Assembly: GCA_048213135.1 (NCBI GenBank)
Contig: PS015618.1
Coordinates: 1-29,790 of the forward strand
Direction of reading: 5' to 3'
DNA length: 29,790 nucleotides
Source: Reclinomonas americana ATCC 50394
Taxonomy: Eukaryota; Jakobida; Jakobea; Jakobida
Of the stretch, positions 1-10,300 are shown in pieces (positions within the stretch are counted from its first letter, which is position 1; every line of letters starts with the position of its first letter). A program made the position numbers and the translations under genes. Below the pieces are notes generated by a model. It saw only the letters and a list, made by a program, of their open reading frames with translations. It was not told the origin of the DNA and did no database searches.

Positions 1-275
1 CTTTCCCTTCGAAGCACTACTCCTCTCATTCTCGTGGCCATCGCTTACTTGCTTGTCGCCCTGGTCTTCTCTCCCTGTTTTACTGTCGCGCTGTCCCTCC
101 TCTCATTCCCCCCTGCTTCTCTCTTCCATCTCCGTCTTCTTCCCCTCTCACTGTCTCCCCCCTGTCCTTGTGTCGCACTGTTCTCCTTTCTCTGTCCCCA
201 CTTCTCTCGCCTTCTCTTTCCCCTTTCCCCTGTCTCCCTCACCCTTCCCCCTTTTCCCCTTCCCCCTCACCGCAG

Positions 276-1194
276 CTCAAGCTCAGCCGCAACCACCACC
301 ACGCCCGCGCACGCTGGGTCGAGCTCCGCGGCTCTCGCATCTACTGGTGCCGCTTCCACAACGACACCCGCCCGCATGCCTTTTTCGAGGTGTGCCTTGC
401 CTCCCCCCTCATCATCTTCTCCTCCTCGCTCCTCACTCACTCCTCCCCCCTGCGCACAGCTCACCGACATCACCTCGATGTTCACGTACGTGTCACCGTC
501 GCTGGCTCCGGCGCTGCGCATCAACACCCGCTCGCGCGCCTACGTGTTTGTCGACGAGACCTCGGCGCCGTGCGACATGACCAACATCAACGAGTGGCGC
601 GACGCCATCACCGATGCCATGCTGCAGGCGGGTCTGGAGCCGCCGCCAGTGAGCGAGGCCGGACACCCGGTGGTGGCCTCGGCGCAGGTGCCGCCGGGCA
701 TGGTGCCGGCCCACGTGCACTACATTCCCGTGCCGCAGGAGGACGGCAGTGTGATTATTGTGGCGAGCCCGGTGCCGGACAACTCCCACGATGTCGTTGC
801 GTCCCTGCTCCTGCACTTCTTTTCTCCCCTTCCCTCTGTCTCATCATTTCTCACGCAGCCCACCATCGACCCCACCATGGTGCCACGTCCGCGTCAGCCG
901 TCGTCGTCATCATCGACCACCACCACCACGACGACCGCCTCGTCGGGCATGACCCCGATGCCGCCGTCACCGCAGGTCGTTGCCCCGCCGCCGCCTTACC
1001 CGGTGGTGTCGACCGTGCAGCGGTCGGCCGCCGCCTCGCCTGGCGTGGGCATGTTTGTGGCCCCCACCGGCACCATCAATCCGGGCAGCACCACCACTAC
1101 CACAGTGCCGAGTGCGCCGGTGGCGCGCGACCCGCTGTTCGGGCTCGGCTCCGACGACAGTGACGAGCAACATTCCGTCAGTCGTCGCGTGTAA
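276..1194 (+). CDS. 3' part of a PH-domain-like protein with a Ser/Thr/Pro-rich tail
   Basis: Three exons are visible: 276-389, 460-792 and 859-1194, joined by introns of 70 and 66 nt in phase 0. Positions 1-275 are pyrimidine-rich and end in CAG, so they look like the end of an upstream intron; the 5' part of the gene lies outside the window. The first two exons give a pleckstrin-homology-like pattern: basic stretch, RWVELRGSRIYWCR, an acidic/hydrophobic strand (FFELTDITSMF), LRINTRSRAYVFVDE, then a helix with the typical Trp (NEWRDAITDAML). PH domains bind phosphoinositides or proteins at membranes; that role here is inference. The rest is low-complexity Ser, Thr and Pro, ending DPLFGLGSDDSDEQHSVSRRV-stop. 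The third intron is less certain, because the frame stays open through it. The PH call rests on pattern only. Confidence 0.6.
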
Positions 1195-1833
1195 ATAGCC
1201 AGGGGTGCTGTTGTACATAGATCTGCGAGAGAGAAGAGATGACGCGCACGATTGCAAGAGAAAAAAGAGACATGAATACAAAAGAAATGCAACCCTCACT
1301 AGTTTCGGCAACAAGGTAGATCCACGCTAAAGGTATTCTCCTTCCTGTCCCCTCCTTTTCATCCTGCTTCTCAGTTTTCGGCAGAAATAGAAGCCATAAC
1401 CTCCGCATTATCTCTGCCTCCCCACCACTCCTCCCCTCCTTTCAGCATTAACAAAAGCCATTTCCATTCCGTTTATAAATCTGTACAAATTATCTCTCTC
1501 CCACTGTCTCGTTCTCCTCCTCCTGCTTCTCAATCACCTCATATTCCACTTACTAGCATCTTTGTACACCGGTGGCTCTCTCTCTTCCTCCCCTCTCCGC
1601 TCTTCTGCTTCTCGGTTTTAACAGGAGCCACTTCCCATTCCATTTATTCAATATATCTCTCACCCACTGTCTCCTTCTCCTCCTCCTGCTTCTCAGTCAC
1701 CTCACATTCCATTGATTAGCACCTCTGTACACAAGTGGCACTCTCTCTCCTCCACTTCCCCCTGCCTCCCCTCTCCTGCTTCACAGTTTCCGCACAAAAC
1801 AAAAGCCACTTCCCATTCCATTTATTATCACCT
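1195..1833. repeat. Intergenic pyrimidine-rich region with degenerate ~175-bp tandem repeats
   Basis: No gene is visible between the PH-like stop and the MFS stop. From about 1345 the DNA repeats. Each unit contains 'cctgcttct(c)agtt', then 'agccacttcccattcc', then 'ttta..', a 'ctctcccactgtct' block, and 'cacctctgtacac'. The 'agcca' landmark falls at 1456, 1626 and 1804 (spacing 170 and 178), with a shorter diverged copy at 1392. Copies are imperfect, so the array is old or under no constraint. The rightmost copy runs on into the 3' end of the MFS gene (to about 1870). Confidence 0.75.
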
Positions 1834-3657
1834 CTACACATCAATGGCATTCTCTCTCCCTCTCCTCCTCTCTTCCCCCACCTCCCCCACCTCTTCCTCC
1901 TCCTCTTGCTTCTCCCCCCTGTCCCCCTCTGCTCTCTCACTGGCGTCATTACGATTATTATTGGTGCGCTCAGTGTCCCCGGCAAATCCATCGATGCCAC
2001 CACCTGCGTCGTCGTCGTAGTTGTCGTTGTCCGGGAGCTCCGTGAGAACCTGGTGCGAGTCGTGCGCATGCGCGCCACCCCTACGATGCGAGGGAATCAA
2101 GTGCGGTCGTAACCGGCGGTGCAGGTACTTGAGCACCACCGCCATCACGCCGCCAAATAGCGTGATGCAGCCGCACACGACAATGCCGGTGGCGTAGGAG
2201 CCGGTGCGCGTCAGCGACAGGCCGAGAATGCCGGGCCCGAGCCAGCCACCGACGTTGCCGATCGAGACGACAATGGCGGTGCCGACGGCCTTGGAGGTGC
2301 CGCCGTGCAGACTCTCCGACAACCACGCAATGGTCGGCGCCAGCATGCACCACGCCGCACTCGACACAAACACCAGCACCACGTACTGGAAGGCCAGGCT
2401 GCCGGTGGAGATGGCCACGCCCATCAGGAAGAAGCACACACCGGAAACGGTGGCCGGCACCGTAATGTGCCACGCGCGCTCGTGTGTGCGATCCGAGTGG
2501 AGCGCGTTGAAGAGCGTGAACACGAGAGCGACGGCATACACCGGCACCGTCATGAGGTTGCTGACGAGCGAGCCGAAGCCCGTCGACGCAATCAGCGTCG
2601 GCAGGAAAAACGCGACCCCATAAAACGGCAGCACCATGCAAAAGTAGACGAGCGCCGTCATCCACAGATTCCAGTCCAACACCGTCTGCTTCACCTCCAC
2701 GCACGAAATCGACCGATCGGCGTGACCCGTCGCGTGCCCGAGGCGCGCACATGCAATGTACCGCTCACGCTCCGTCAGCCACTTGGAGTCGGCCGGGCGA
2801 TCCGGCAGCACGAACCAGGTGAGGATGCCGAACAGCACCGTCACCGAACCCTCCACGAGAAAGATCCACTGCCAGCCGCGCAGGCCTCCATAGCCGTCCA
2901 ACTGCAACAAGAAGTACGCCACAACGCCGCCAAACACGCCCGCCACCGTCGACGACGAGAAGAACAGAGCGATGCGCAGCGCCTGCTCCGCCGGCTTGAA
3001 CCACAGCGTCAGGTAAAACACAATGCCCGGAAAGAAGCCGGCCTCCGCAATGCCCAAGAAGAGGCGCGCCACGCACAAGCCCGTCAGATTGTTGACAAAC
3101 ACCATCAGTGCAGTGATGAGACCCCAGGTGAACATGATGCGGGCGTTCCACAGCGACGGGCTGGTCTTTTTCAGAATCATGTTGCTCGGCACCTCGAACA
3201 GGCAGTAGCCAATGAAGAAGACGCCAACGGCGGTGGTGTAGTCGGTGGCGGTGAGGTGCAAGTCGGCGAGCAGTGAGTCGTGCGCGTTGGAGAGGTTGAC
3301 GCGGTCGAGGAAGGAGAGCATGTAGAGCACGGAGGCGTAGGGAATGATGCGGACGGTCATTTTGTGCACGAGAAGGCGTTCTTCCTCGGCTGTCCACGGA
3401 CTGAGACAGAGAGGGAGGAGTGAGGATGCAGAGTGTGAGGGTGGTGCTCTCTCTCTCTCTGTGTGTGTGTGCTCACCCCTGTGCATTGCTTGCAACGCTG
3501 TCCTTGTCGGCGACGGGAGATGCAGATGATGATGCATGTTCCTCATCATGCAATCGTTGCGATGGACTGTGTGCGTGTGAGAGAGAGATAGGGTGAGCAT
3601 GGACACAGGGAGAGGAGAGTGGTGCATTTTGCAAGGACGTAACTGCGTGCTGGCCAT
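1834..3657 (-). CDS. MFS transporter, anion:cation symporter (allantoate permease/Dal5-like) family
   Basis: Proposed exons are 3657-3644, 3566-3477 and 3400-1834; they sum to 1671 nt, 556 aa. The main exon is secure. It starts with the family signature WTAEEERLLVHKMTVRIIPY and FLDRVNLSNAH, followed by about 12 hydrophobic segments, including FFIGYCLFEVPSNMILKK, ARLFLGIAEAGFFPG and RGWQWIFLVEG, all typical of the Dal5/allantoate/tartrate/pantothenate permease group. It probably imports an organic anion with protons; the substrate is not readable. The N-terminal cytosolic exon is hydrophilic (HDEEHASSSASPVADKDS). The first exon and start are inferred from phase and use a GTTACG donor. The ~90-residue C-tail is acidic and then Glu/Arg-rich; its end is encoded by the pyrimidine-rich tandem repeat next to the gene, so the tail may be drifting. 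An alternative is a start inside exon 2's upstream sequence. Confidence 0.85.
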   Translation of the reverse strand: MASTQLRPCKMHHSPLPVSMLTLSLSHTHTVHRNDCMMRNMHHHLHLPSPTRTALQAMHRGEHTHTERERAPPSHSASSLLPLCLSPWTAEEERLLVHKMTVRIIPYASVLYMLSFLDRVNLSNAHDSLLADLHLTATDYTTAVGVFFIGYCLFEVPSNMILKKTSPSLWNARIMFTWGLITALMVFVNNLTGLCVARLFLGIAEAGFFPGIVFYLTLWFKPAEQALRIALFFSSSTVAGVFGGVVAYFLLQLDGYGGLRGWQWIFLVEGSVTVLFGILTWFVLPDRPADSKWLTERERYIACARLGHATGHADRSISCVEVKQTVLDWNLWMTALVYFCMVLPFYGVAFFLPTLIASTGFGSLVSNLMTVPVYAVALVFTLFNALHSDRTHERAWHITVPATVSGVCFFLMGVAISTGSLAFQYVVLVFVSSAAWCMLAPTIAWLSESLHGGTSKAVGTAIVVSIGNVGGWLGPGILGLSLTRTGSYATGIVVCGCITLFGGVMAVVLKYLHRRLRPHLIPSHRRGGAHAHDSHQVLTELPDNDNYDDDAGGGIDGFAGDTERTNNNRNDASERAEGDRGEKQEEEEEVGEVGEERRRGRENAIDV

Positions 3658-3836
3658 CGCTCTGCCCAGGCGACGTTCAATGTGTGGGCGCGTGTGGGAC
3701 AAGGCGACGCACGCTGGACCACGCTGGCAGTTGACGAAGGACGGTAGGAGGGTGGTAGATGTAGTAGGTACTCAATGCGCGTGACGAGCAGCTTCCACCT
3801 GCCTCCTCCTCCCAACAACTTCAAACGCATGCGCAG

Positions 3837-4074
3837 GACACTATTTCGAACGCAACAATCACGCGACGAACTCCCCACCTCGCCCTCGGCCTTGCTGTGG
3901 CCCTCATTGCTGTGTGCATTGTACTCCTACACAGCATGCTTCACGACGACGACGAAGCCGCGGAAGACAGAGTGGCTGTCGGTGAGAGACAGACAGACAG
4001 ACAGAGAAACACACGCAGATTGCTCATTCCCGCCAGCAGCACCACTGGCACTCTCAGCAAGACAATGGATCGAT
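3837..4074 (+). CDS. Probable 5' exons of the EEP-family gene, coding a membrane anchor
   Basis: Two exons fit: 3837-3981 after a CAG acceptor, and 4040-4074 after a 58-nt intron starting gtgagagac. They stay in phase. The second ends at a good donor (gtgagagacg) that runs into pyrimidine-rich intron and then the N gap. The reading gives a hydrophilic stretch, one hydrophobic helix (LALGLAVALIAVCIVLL), then an acidic stretch (HDDDEAAED) and APLALSARQWID. This resembles a type II signal anchor. No in-frame ATG is seen upstream, so the first exon must lie before 3837. Linking these exons to the nuclease across the gap is inference from strand and order; they could belong to a separate small gene. 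Confidence 0.4.
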
Positions 4075-4144
4075 GTGAGAGACGATGGTATGCATGCATT
4101 CCCCTCTTCTCGTTTATCTCTTCTCCTTTCCCTCACTCTCACAC

Positions 4145-4875
4145 NNNNNNNNNNNNNNNNNNNNNNNNNNNNNNNNNNNNNNNNNNNNNNNNNNNNNNNN
4201 NNNNNNNNNNNNNNNNNNNNNNNNNNNNNNNNNNNNNNNNNNNNNNNNNNNNNNNNNNNNNNNNNNNNNNNNNNNNNNNNNNNNNNNNNNNNNNNNNNNN
4301 NNNNNNNNNNNNNNNNNNNNNNNNNNNNNNNNNNNNNNNNNNNNNNNNNNNNNNNNNNNNNNNNNNNNNNNNNNNNNNNNNNNNNNNNNNNNNNNNNNNN
4401 NNNNNNNNNNNNNNNNNNNNNNNNNNNNNNNNNNNNNNNNNNNNNNNNNNNNNNNNNNNNNNNNNNNNNNNNNNNNNNNNNNNNNNNNNNNNNNNNNNNN
4501 NNNNNNNNNNNNNNNNNNNNNNNNNNNNNNNNNNNNNNNNNNNNNNNNNNNNNNNNNNNNNNNNNNNNNNNNNNNNNNNNNNNNNNNNNNNNNNNNNNNN
4601 NNNNNNNNNNNNNNNNNNNNNNNNNNNNNNNNNNNNNNNNNNNNNNNNNNNNNNNNNNNNNNNNNNNNNNNNNNNNNNNNNNNNNNNNNNNNNNNNNNNN
4701 NNNNNNNNNNNNNNNNNNNNNNNNNNNNNNNNNNNNNNNNNNNNNNNNNNNNNNNNNNNNNNNNNNNNNNNNNNNNNNNNNNNNNNNNNNNNNNNNNNNN
4801 NNNNNNNNNNNNNNNNNNNNNNNNNNNNNNNNNNNNNNNNNNNNNNNNNNNNNNNNNNNNNNNNNNNNNNNNNNN
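4145..4875. other. Assembly gap (731 N)
   Basis: The gap begins inside a pyrimidine-rich intron ('cttctcctttccctcactctcacac') and ends within coding sequence of the EEP-family gene. The N-terminal half of the nuclease domain, including the metal-binding Glu, is probably missing here. Confidence 0.95.
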
Positions 4876-6239
4876 CATCCGTACTGGGATCCGCGATTTG
4901 CCGATGTGGTGCGTCTGTCGTACTTGCCAGCATATCTCTCTCTTTGCGGGCTCACGCTCAGTGTGACGCACAGAAATTGTGGCAAGTTCGTGAATTCGTG
5001 CTGCAAGTCGAGGATTTTGCGAGGGAGCAGGCGGGCTTGTGGCAGGGTGACGGCATTGGTGCGTGAAGAGTGAGTGACTCCGCAGCAGAATGACATCGCC
5101 TCACGGTCTCTTGCAGCTCCACCCGTAATCATGGTTGGCGACTTCAACTCGCTGCCCTGGAGTGCCGTCTACTCGTACCTGGCCGAGCAGCGCGTCGATC
5201 CGGCACACCCCGAAGTGCAGGTGAAGATGGGTGAGGAGATTGTTGTTGTGCGCTCTTGACGTTTAACTGCTGCATGTTGCAGCTCGACCCCACTGGTTTC
5301 CTGTCCACCATGGAGCTGGAGAGTGCGCTCCGCTTTACCAGGTGCGCCCATGGTTTCCCCCATTTCCTAGACACCGCCGTCGCTCACTCGTCGCACAGTG
5401 TGTACTCGTTGGTGCCGGAGCACGCCCAGAGTGAGGCTCCTCCGCACGCACTGCGTCGGCCAGAGGAATACGAACCTCTTGTGGCGGCCGTCTCGGAAAG
5501 AGAGGCACACTTCACCACCCTCACACCGACGTTTGCTGGCGTGCTGGATTACTTGTGGTACTGTCCGGCGGCAGATGGCGCCACATGGACCGTTGGTCGC
5601 CATTTGCTGCCGCAACGAGCACTACAACTGCCGACTCTGGATGACATTGAGGGGGATGGTGCGTCGCTCTTTCTCACTCATTATGATTTTCTCTTTTTTT
5701 TCTTGCCTGTTCAACCCGTTTCCTGACTCTCTCCCATATACTCTTCTGTCTCGCCCTCCTCTCTCTCTCCCCTCATCCCTTTGATGTTCTTTGTGTCCTT
5801 CTCATTCTTCTTCTCCTCTTATTCTTCTTCTTCGTCGTGTTCTCTCTTTTCACCCTCACACACGCATACACTCGTTGCTCTTTGTCCCTCCCTCCTTCGC
5901 TTCTCTTCCCTCGTCTTCTTCTCCTTACATTCTCTTCCCCTGTCCTCTTCTTCCGTTCCGTTCCCCTTAGTTCCTTTCCCCTCCTTCTGTCGCTCTCGAA
6001 CGCTTTGCACTCTGTGCCTCCCTCCCTCTCTCTACCCTCTTCTTTTCGCCCTCTCTCTCTTCTCTCTTTACTTCCTCCCTTCACCTCCCCTTCTTCCTTC
6101 TCTCTCTCCTCGCTCACCATGACCGCCAGAATGGAGGAGAGGAGACCACGCACAAACGCGTGGCGCCCCCAACGAGCGCTTCCCCAGCGACCACTTCCTC
6201 CTGTGCGCCGAGTTCGCCTGGGTGAGACCCGACACGTGA
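4876..6239 (+). CDS. CCR4/nocturnin/Angel-like EEP-family nuclease (C-terminal part)
   Basis: Exons 4876-4908, 4962-5058, 5117-5220, 5283-5341, 5399-5658 and 6130-6239 join in phase to 221 codons with the stop. Family landmarks appear in order: HPYWDPRFADV (the CCR4-like 'H-x-YWDP' strand), VIMVGDFNSLPWSAVYSYL (GDFNS, the Asp/Asn catalytic motif), LRFTSVYSLV, FTTLTPTFAGVLDYLWY (DY metal site) and NERFPSDHFLLCAEFAW (SDH, the catalytic Asp-His). This group contains Mg-dependent mRNA deadenylases, nocturnin-type phosphatases and Angel-type 2',3'-cyclic phosphatases; I cannot tell which. All three catalytic motifs in the visible half are intact. The fifth intron is 471 nt and almost wholly pyrimidine. 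The gene ends 42 bp from the VPS25 stop on the other strand. The N-terminal half falls in the gap. Confidence 0.88.
5659..6129 (+). other. Long pyrimidine-rich intron of the EEP-family gene
   Basis: This 471-nt intron has donor gtgcgtcgc and acceptor gaccgccag, both in phase 1. Between about 5690 and 6115 it is nearly uninterrupted C/T on the + strand. Other introns of the same gene are 53-62 nt. The open frames seen across it are by-products of low complexity. Confidence 0.8.
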
Positions 6240-6281
6240 AACTGCAAATACAAGAAAACCTTCGATGTGCTACTATCGTCT

Positions 6282-7129
6282 TTAAAAGAATTTAACACCC
6301 GACCGCTCCTGGTCGCCACTCCCAAAGATACGCGCCTTGCCGGCCTCCTCCAGGCACTCGACAATCTTCAAAAAGTAGCCAGTCGGCAGCCCATGAAACT
6401 CTGCAAGCAGTCGTGTGAGAAAACAAGTCGCCGCACCCACCCATGCAGCACACACCTTGTCCCTCGCCCGTCGGCCCCTCAATCAACTCAAACACCGTGT
6501 ACACCGTGTCGTTGCCGCCCACAGAAACCACCTGCAACACAGCAAAACTCAGCACAAGAAGCACTGAATCAGCACAAGCGCCTCGACGCACCCACTGATA
6601 CACAATCTGCGCCCACTCGATTGGTTTCCTCCAAAACACATAACATGAGCGACCAGGCTCGTGCCACACTCCTCGCCCTGCGCAACCACCACTCTAAGAC
6701 GAGTGAAAGAGACAACACTCCACTTGCACACACGCGCGCGCACCTGTGCTGACCAGCTCCTCGAAAACGAGTCGAATGAGCTCGGCGTCTGCTTTCCCTG
6801 CAGACACAGAGAGAGTGAGCGCAGAGAGAGAGAGAGACACAGACAGAGACACAGGCACAACTCGCGCAACTCGCAATCAGTGCATTCTCAAACAAGCCCG
6901 ACGCATACAACACACGCTCGTTGTCGAGTGACAGCTCGTGTACTTGGTGTCTCTGTGCCCAGTCGACCACCAGCGATGCCCACAAGGCGAGTTGTCGCGC
7001 GCGAGTGGCCAGTGTCGGCTGCAGAGTGTACGAGGGTGGAAAGCGATGGAACTCGGGGAATTCACTGGCTTCGCGGGCGGCGGCTGCAGGGATGGCGGTG
7101 GTGGAGGAGGAGGAAGAGGAGGAGGCCAT
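6282..7129 (-). CDS. VPS25: VPS25, ESCRT-II complex subunit
   Basis: Five exons: 7129-6871, 6797-6744, 6677-6592, 6531-6456 and 6400-6282, totalling 594 nt, 197 aa. VPS25 is the winged-helix subunit, present in two copies per ESCRT-II, that recruits ESCRT-III (VPS20) during endosomal sorting of ubiquitinated cargo. The protein follows the family along its length: FHRFPPSYTLQPTLATRARQ (the PPxY motif that binds VPS36/VPS22), LALWASLVVDWAQRHQ, AELIRLVFEELVSTG, CYVFWRKPIEWAQIVYQWV, DTVYTVFELIEG, and the ending FHGL...GSGDQERSGVKFF. It has an Ala/Ser-rich N-terminal extension over the usual ~176-200 aa. Intron 1 uses the unusual donor GTTGCG. Intron 3 is set by alignment (acceptor ttgcgcag rather than the first AG). 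The start ATG is the only one that keeps the PPxY region near the N terminus. Confidence 0.93.
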
Positions 7130-7382
7130 GGTGTTGGCGAGACAAGACAAGACAATGATATGAAGGGACAGGGGACGAGCGATCAAGTGTCTCGTGACTT
7201 CTCACTCTCCCCCTTACATGCCGTACACCAGGGTGCCTATTGCATGAGGAAGAAGCGTGCGAAGCCTGCAACTTCTTGACCTAAGGTGCGTTGGATGCAG
7301 AGAGAGAGAGAGGTGAGAGAGAGAGAGATCACAGAACCACTCCCTTGTCTTCTCTTGCATCTCTCTCCGTCAGGCGTTTTTA
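7130..7382. other. Intergenic region between VPS25 and the CAP-EGF gene
   Basis: No convincing gene. It holds a GA microsatellite (about 7300-7330) and is the likely VPS25 promoter. A frame on the minus strand stays open to a stop at 7237, so the CAP-EGF gene could extend into this region if its last exon is read differently. Confidence 0.5.
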
Positions 7383-10300
7383 CTAACAGATATACGTGAA
7401 ACAGTTGGATCTGTGCATGCGAGAGTGGGGTGAGTACGAGGCGCGGTGAGCGAGTCCACCAGTCCAGCACGAACCCGCTGAAACACTGCAGGTGATGGAG
7501 AGGGAAAAGAGTCAGAACCACGCAAACACGGAGCGGCTTCTCCTATTGCACTATCTCGCCAGCAAGTAGCTCCTCTTTCCCTCTCTCATTCTCGCTCGAT
7601 TCCTTCTTTCGTTCCTGTATTTGCATCATGACTTTCTGGGTCCTTCGGCCTCCTCGCCGTTTTCTTTCTCTCTCTCTCTCTCTCACTCGCTCGCTCGATA
7701 TCTTTGTGTCTGTATTCGCATCACTCCTTGCCGTTCTCCTCGCTTGGTTCTCAATCCCTTTCACTTTTCTTCTTTCGTTCTTGTGTTTACATCATGACTT
7801 TCTCTGTTCGTAAGCAAGTGCCTGCCTCCTTGCCGTTCTTTTCGCTTGGTATTCAATCCCTTTCACTTTTCTTCTTTCGTTCTTGTTTGCATCATGTTTT
7901 CCTCTTTTCGCAAGCAAGTTGCCTGTGGGTGCCTGCCTCCTTGCCGTTCTCTCTCTCTCTCTCTCGCTCAAATTCTTTGTGTCTGTGTTCACATCATGAC
8001 TATCTCTGTTCGTAAGCAAGTGCCTGCCTCATTGCCGTTCTCCTCGCTTGCTTCTCGATTCTGTTCTCTTCCTCTCTCTCGATCCCTTCTTTCGTGCCTG
8101 TTTCTCCCACCACCGCTCTCCATTCGTCAGCAACTCTGTGATTTCTGTCTCTCTCTCCCTCCCCTTTCCTCCCTTTCCCTTCCCCCTTCCCTCCCTTTCC
8201 CCTCCCCCTTCCCTCCCTATCCGACTCGTACCTTGCTGCACTTTTCGCAAAACGTGCCCGTGTATTGCACCTGCATGCGACGTATGCAAGGGTGAGCAAG
8301 ATATATGTATCATCAATCTCTACAAAGGCGCAACATTGCAGACGCAGTTGCCGGCCGCGTCGCATTGCCCTCGTCCGTTGCACTGCGCACAGACTTGTCA
8401 ATGGAAGAACACTCACTCGTTCATCGGCAACAGCATTCGCAACTTTCTCCACTGGTCGGCAGGAGCAGTCGGGACCACCGAAACTGTCCCCCGCGAAAGC
8501 AGGCGGTGAGAAAAAACTGAATGTGGCTTATACGAGCCACCCCCATCTGCCACTTTCTCACCCGACATAACACTTGCAAGTTCCTGTGATGCCCTGGTTT
8601 CAGCACAAAGAGTAAATGGGGAAGAGGAGGGAGAGAAGAGACGAGCTCACCATCGGCATTGCACGTTCCACCATTATTGCACGTGGTCTGTGCGTTGCAC
8701 ACTGCCGGCGTCTGCATGCGCACACATATCGCGACTGTGTCAACGAATCGCACGTCATGAACCTCAGCACACTGAACCAACCGCGGACTTCTCGCAGCGA
8801 GTGCCCGAGTAACCCGACTTGCAGATGCAGCCGGTGCCAGTGAGGCCTTGCGAGCACGAAGCCGTTCCGGTGGCATCACTGGATGATTACAAAACGTCAG
8901 GCATCTATATTGGACGACATGCACGCAGCGCAACCAGTTATCGAACCATAGTGAACACTGCAGCGAGCAACGAATGATGAGCAACCGGGTGCAACGACAG
9001 TCACTCTCACGAACTCACTTGGCCAGAGCAGTCGGCGCCAAAGTATCCAGTAGCACACGTGTCGCAACTCGCTCCGGAATAGTTGCCGGTGCATAGGCTT
9101 CAGAGACGCACGTGAGAGATGATCCAGAGCATGATTCTCAGTATCAACTGACACCCTCCCCACCCGCCCCTCCCACTCACCATGTACCCGTGGCGGTGCA
9201 CGTTCCACGCCCGTTGCAGGTGGTGGCCGCCGAGCACTGGCACAGCGGACCACCAAAGCCAGTGGCACATACGCAGCCGGTGCCCGTTCTTCCCTGGCTG
9301 CACGACGCAGTGTTGGTGGCGATGCACGACGAGCACAGGTTGGAGCACGTGGCTCCCCAGCGACCGGCCGCGCACTCGGCACACAGGGCTCCGGTGAAAT
9401 TCGCCACGCAAATGCACCCGCCAAGTGTGCCCGAAACACAGGTGCCAGTGCCTGTAGTGTAGCAGCTGCTGCACTGACTGGAGCACGTGGCTCCAAAGTA
9501 TCCAGCTGCGCACGCATCGCAAGCAGCGCCGGTCCAGTTTGTCGCACACTGGCAGGTCCCAGCCGCCGTGCAGACACCGTTGCCCGAGCAAGTGGTAGCC
9601 GACGAGCACCCGGCTACCGACGCCTCGCTGACTGTGAGTGGTGCCGTCAGGCGATTACCGGTGCTGTCAGTGGCCGTCACCGAAAACGACAGCGTTCCGC
9701 GAACGCCAGCCACCGCCAACTGCACTTGACCGCCGCTGCTGACTGTGACAGACTGAGCGACAGTCACCGTGTCGTTTGCATCCGGATCCACGGCAGTTAC
9801 CGTGCCAATAACAGTGCCGGCACTGGCGCCTGGAGCACAGAGGGGTCACAAAACGGGAAGTGCAGAGAGCACAAAGAGTGAGACAAACCAGACGGGTACG
9901 TGGCGTTGGAGAGCAAGATGCTGGTGGGTGCGCGGTTGGTGTTGGGGACCACAGCCGTTTGGCACAGTGTACCAGTGAAACCGGACGGACACGAGCAGCC
10001 ACCGTCGCCCAGGCTGCCGTCACGGCACGTGCCGCCATTTTGGCAAGCAGGGCATGTACCTGTGTCGGAGAAGCCCGTCAGTTCGCCCCTCGCTGTGCGC
10101 AGAGGTGAAGGCATACAGAACAGACCGTCGCACTTGGCGCCAAAGTAGCCACTCGCACAAGTGCACGAAACCGAGCCAGCACTATTCACTGCACACGCTC
10201 CACGTCCAGAGCACCTGCACACGTGCGAGTGAGAATTCACTCGCCCTGTTCAACCATGTCGCGACCGCACGAACCACACGGTGCTGTCGCACACACTGCA

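Noticed and set aside
3775-5147. Several ~400-residue frames over the first large gap
   Set aside because: They are open only because N positions hide stops; real exons were chosen by splice phase and family motifs.
7237-7521. Minus-strand frame as a separate gene or as an alternative C terminus of the CAP-EGF protein
   Set aside because: It runs through GA/CT microsatellite; a short last exon ending CFSG|SNCFTYIC-stop fits the EGF pattern better. Not excluded.
7620-8110. CRISPR-like array of regular repeats
   Set aside because: Units are degenerate, contiguous and without unique spacers, inside an intron of a eukaryotic gene.
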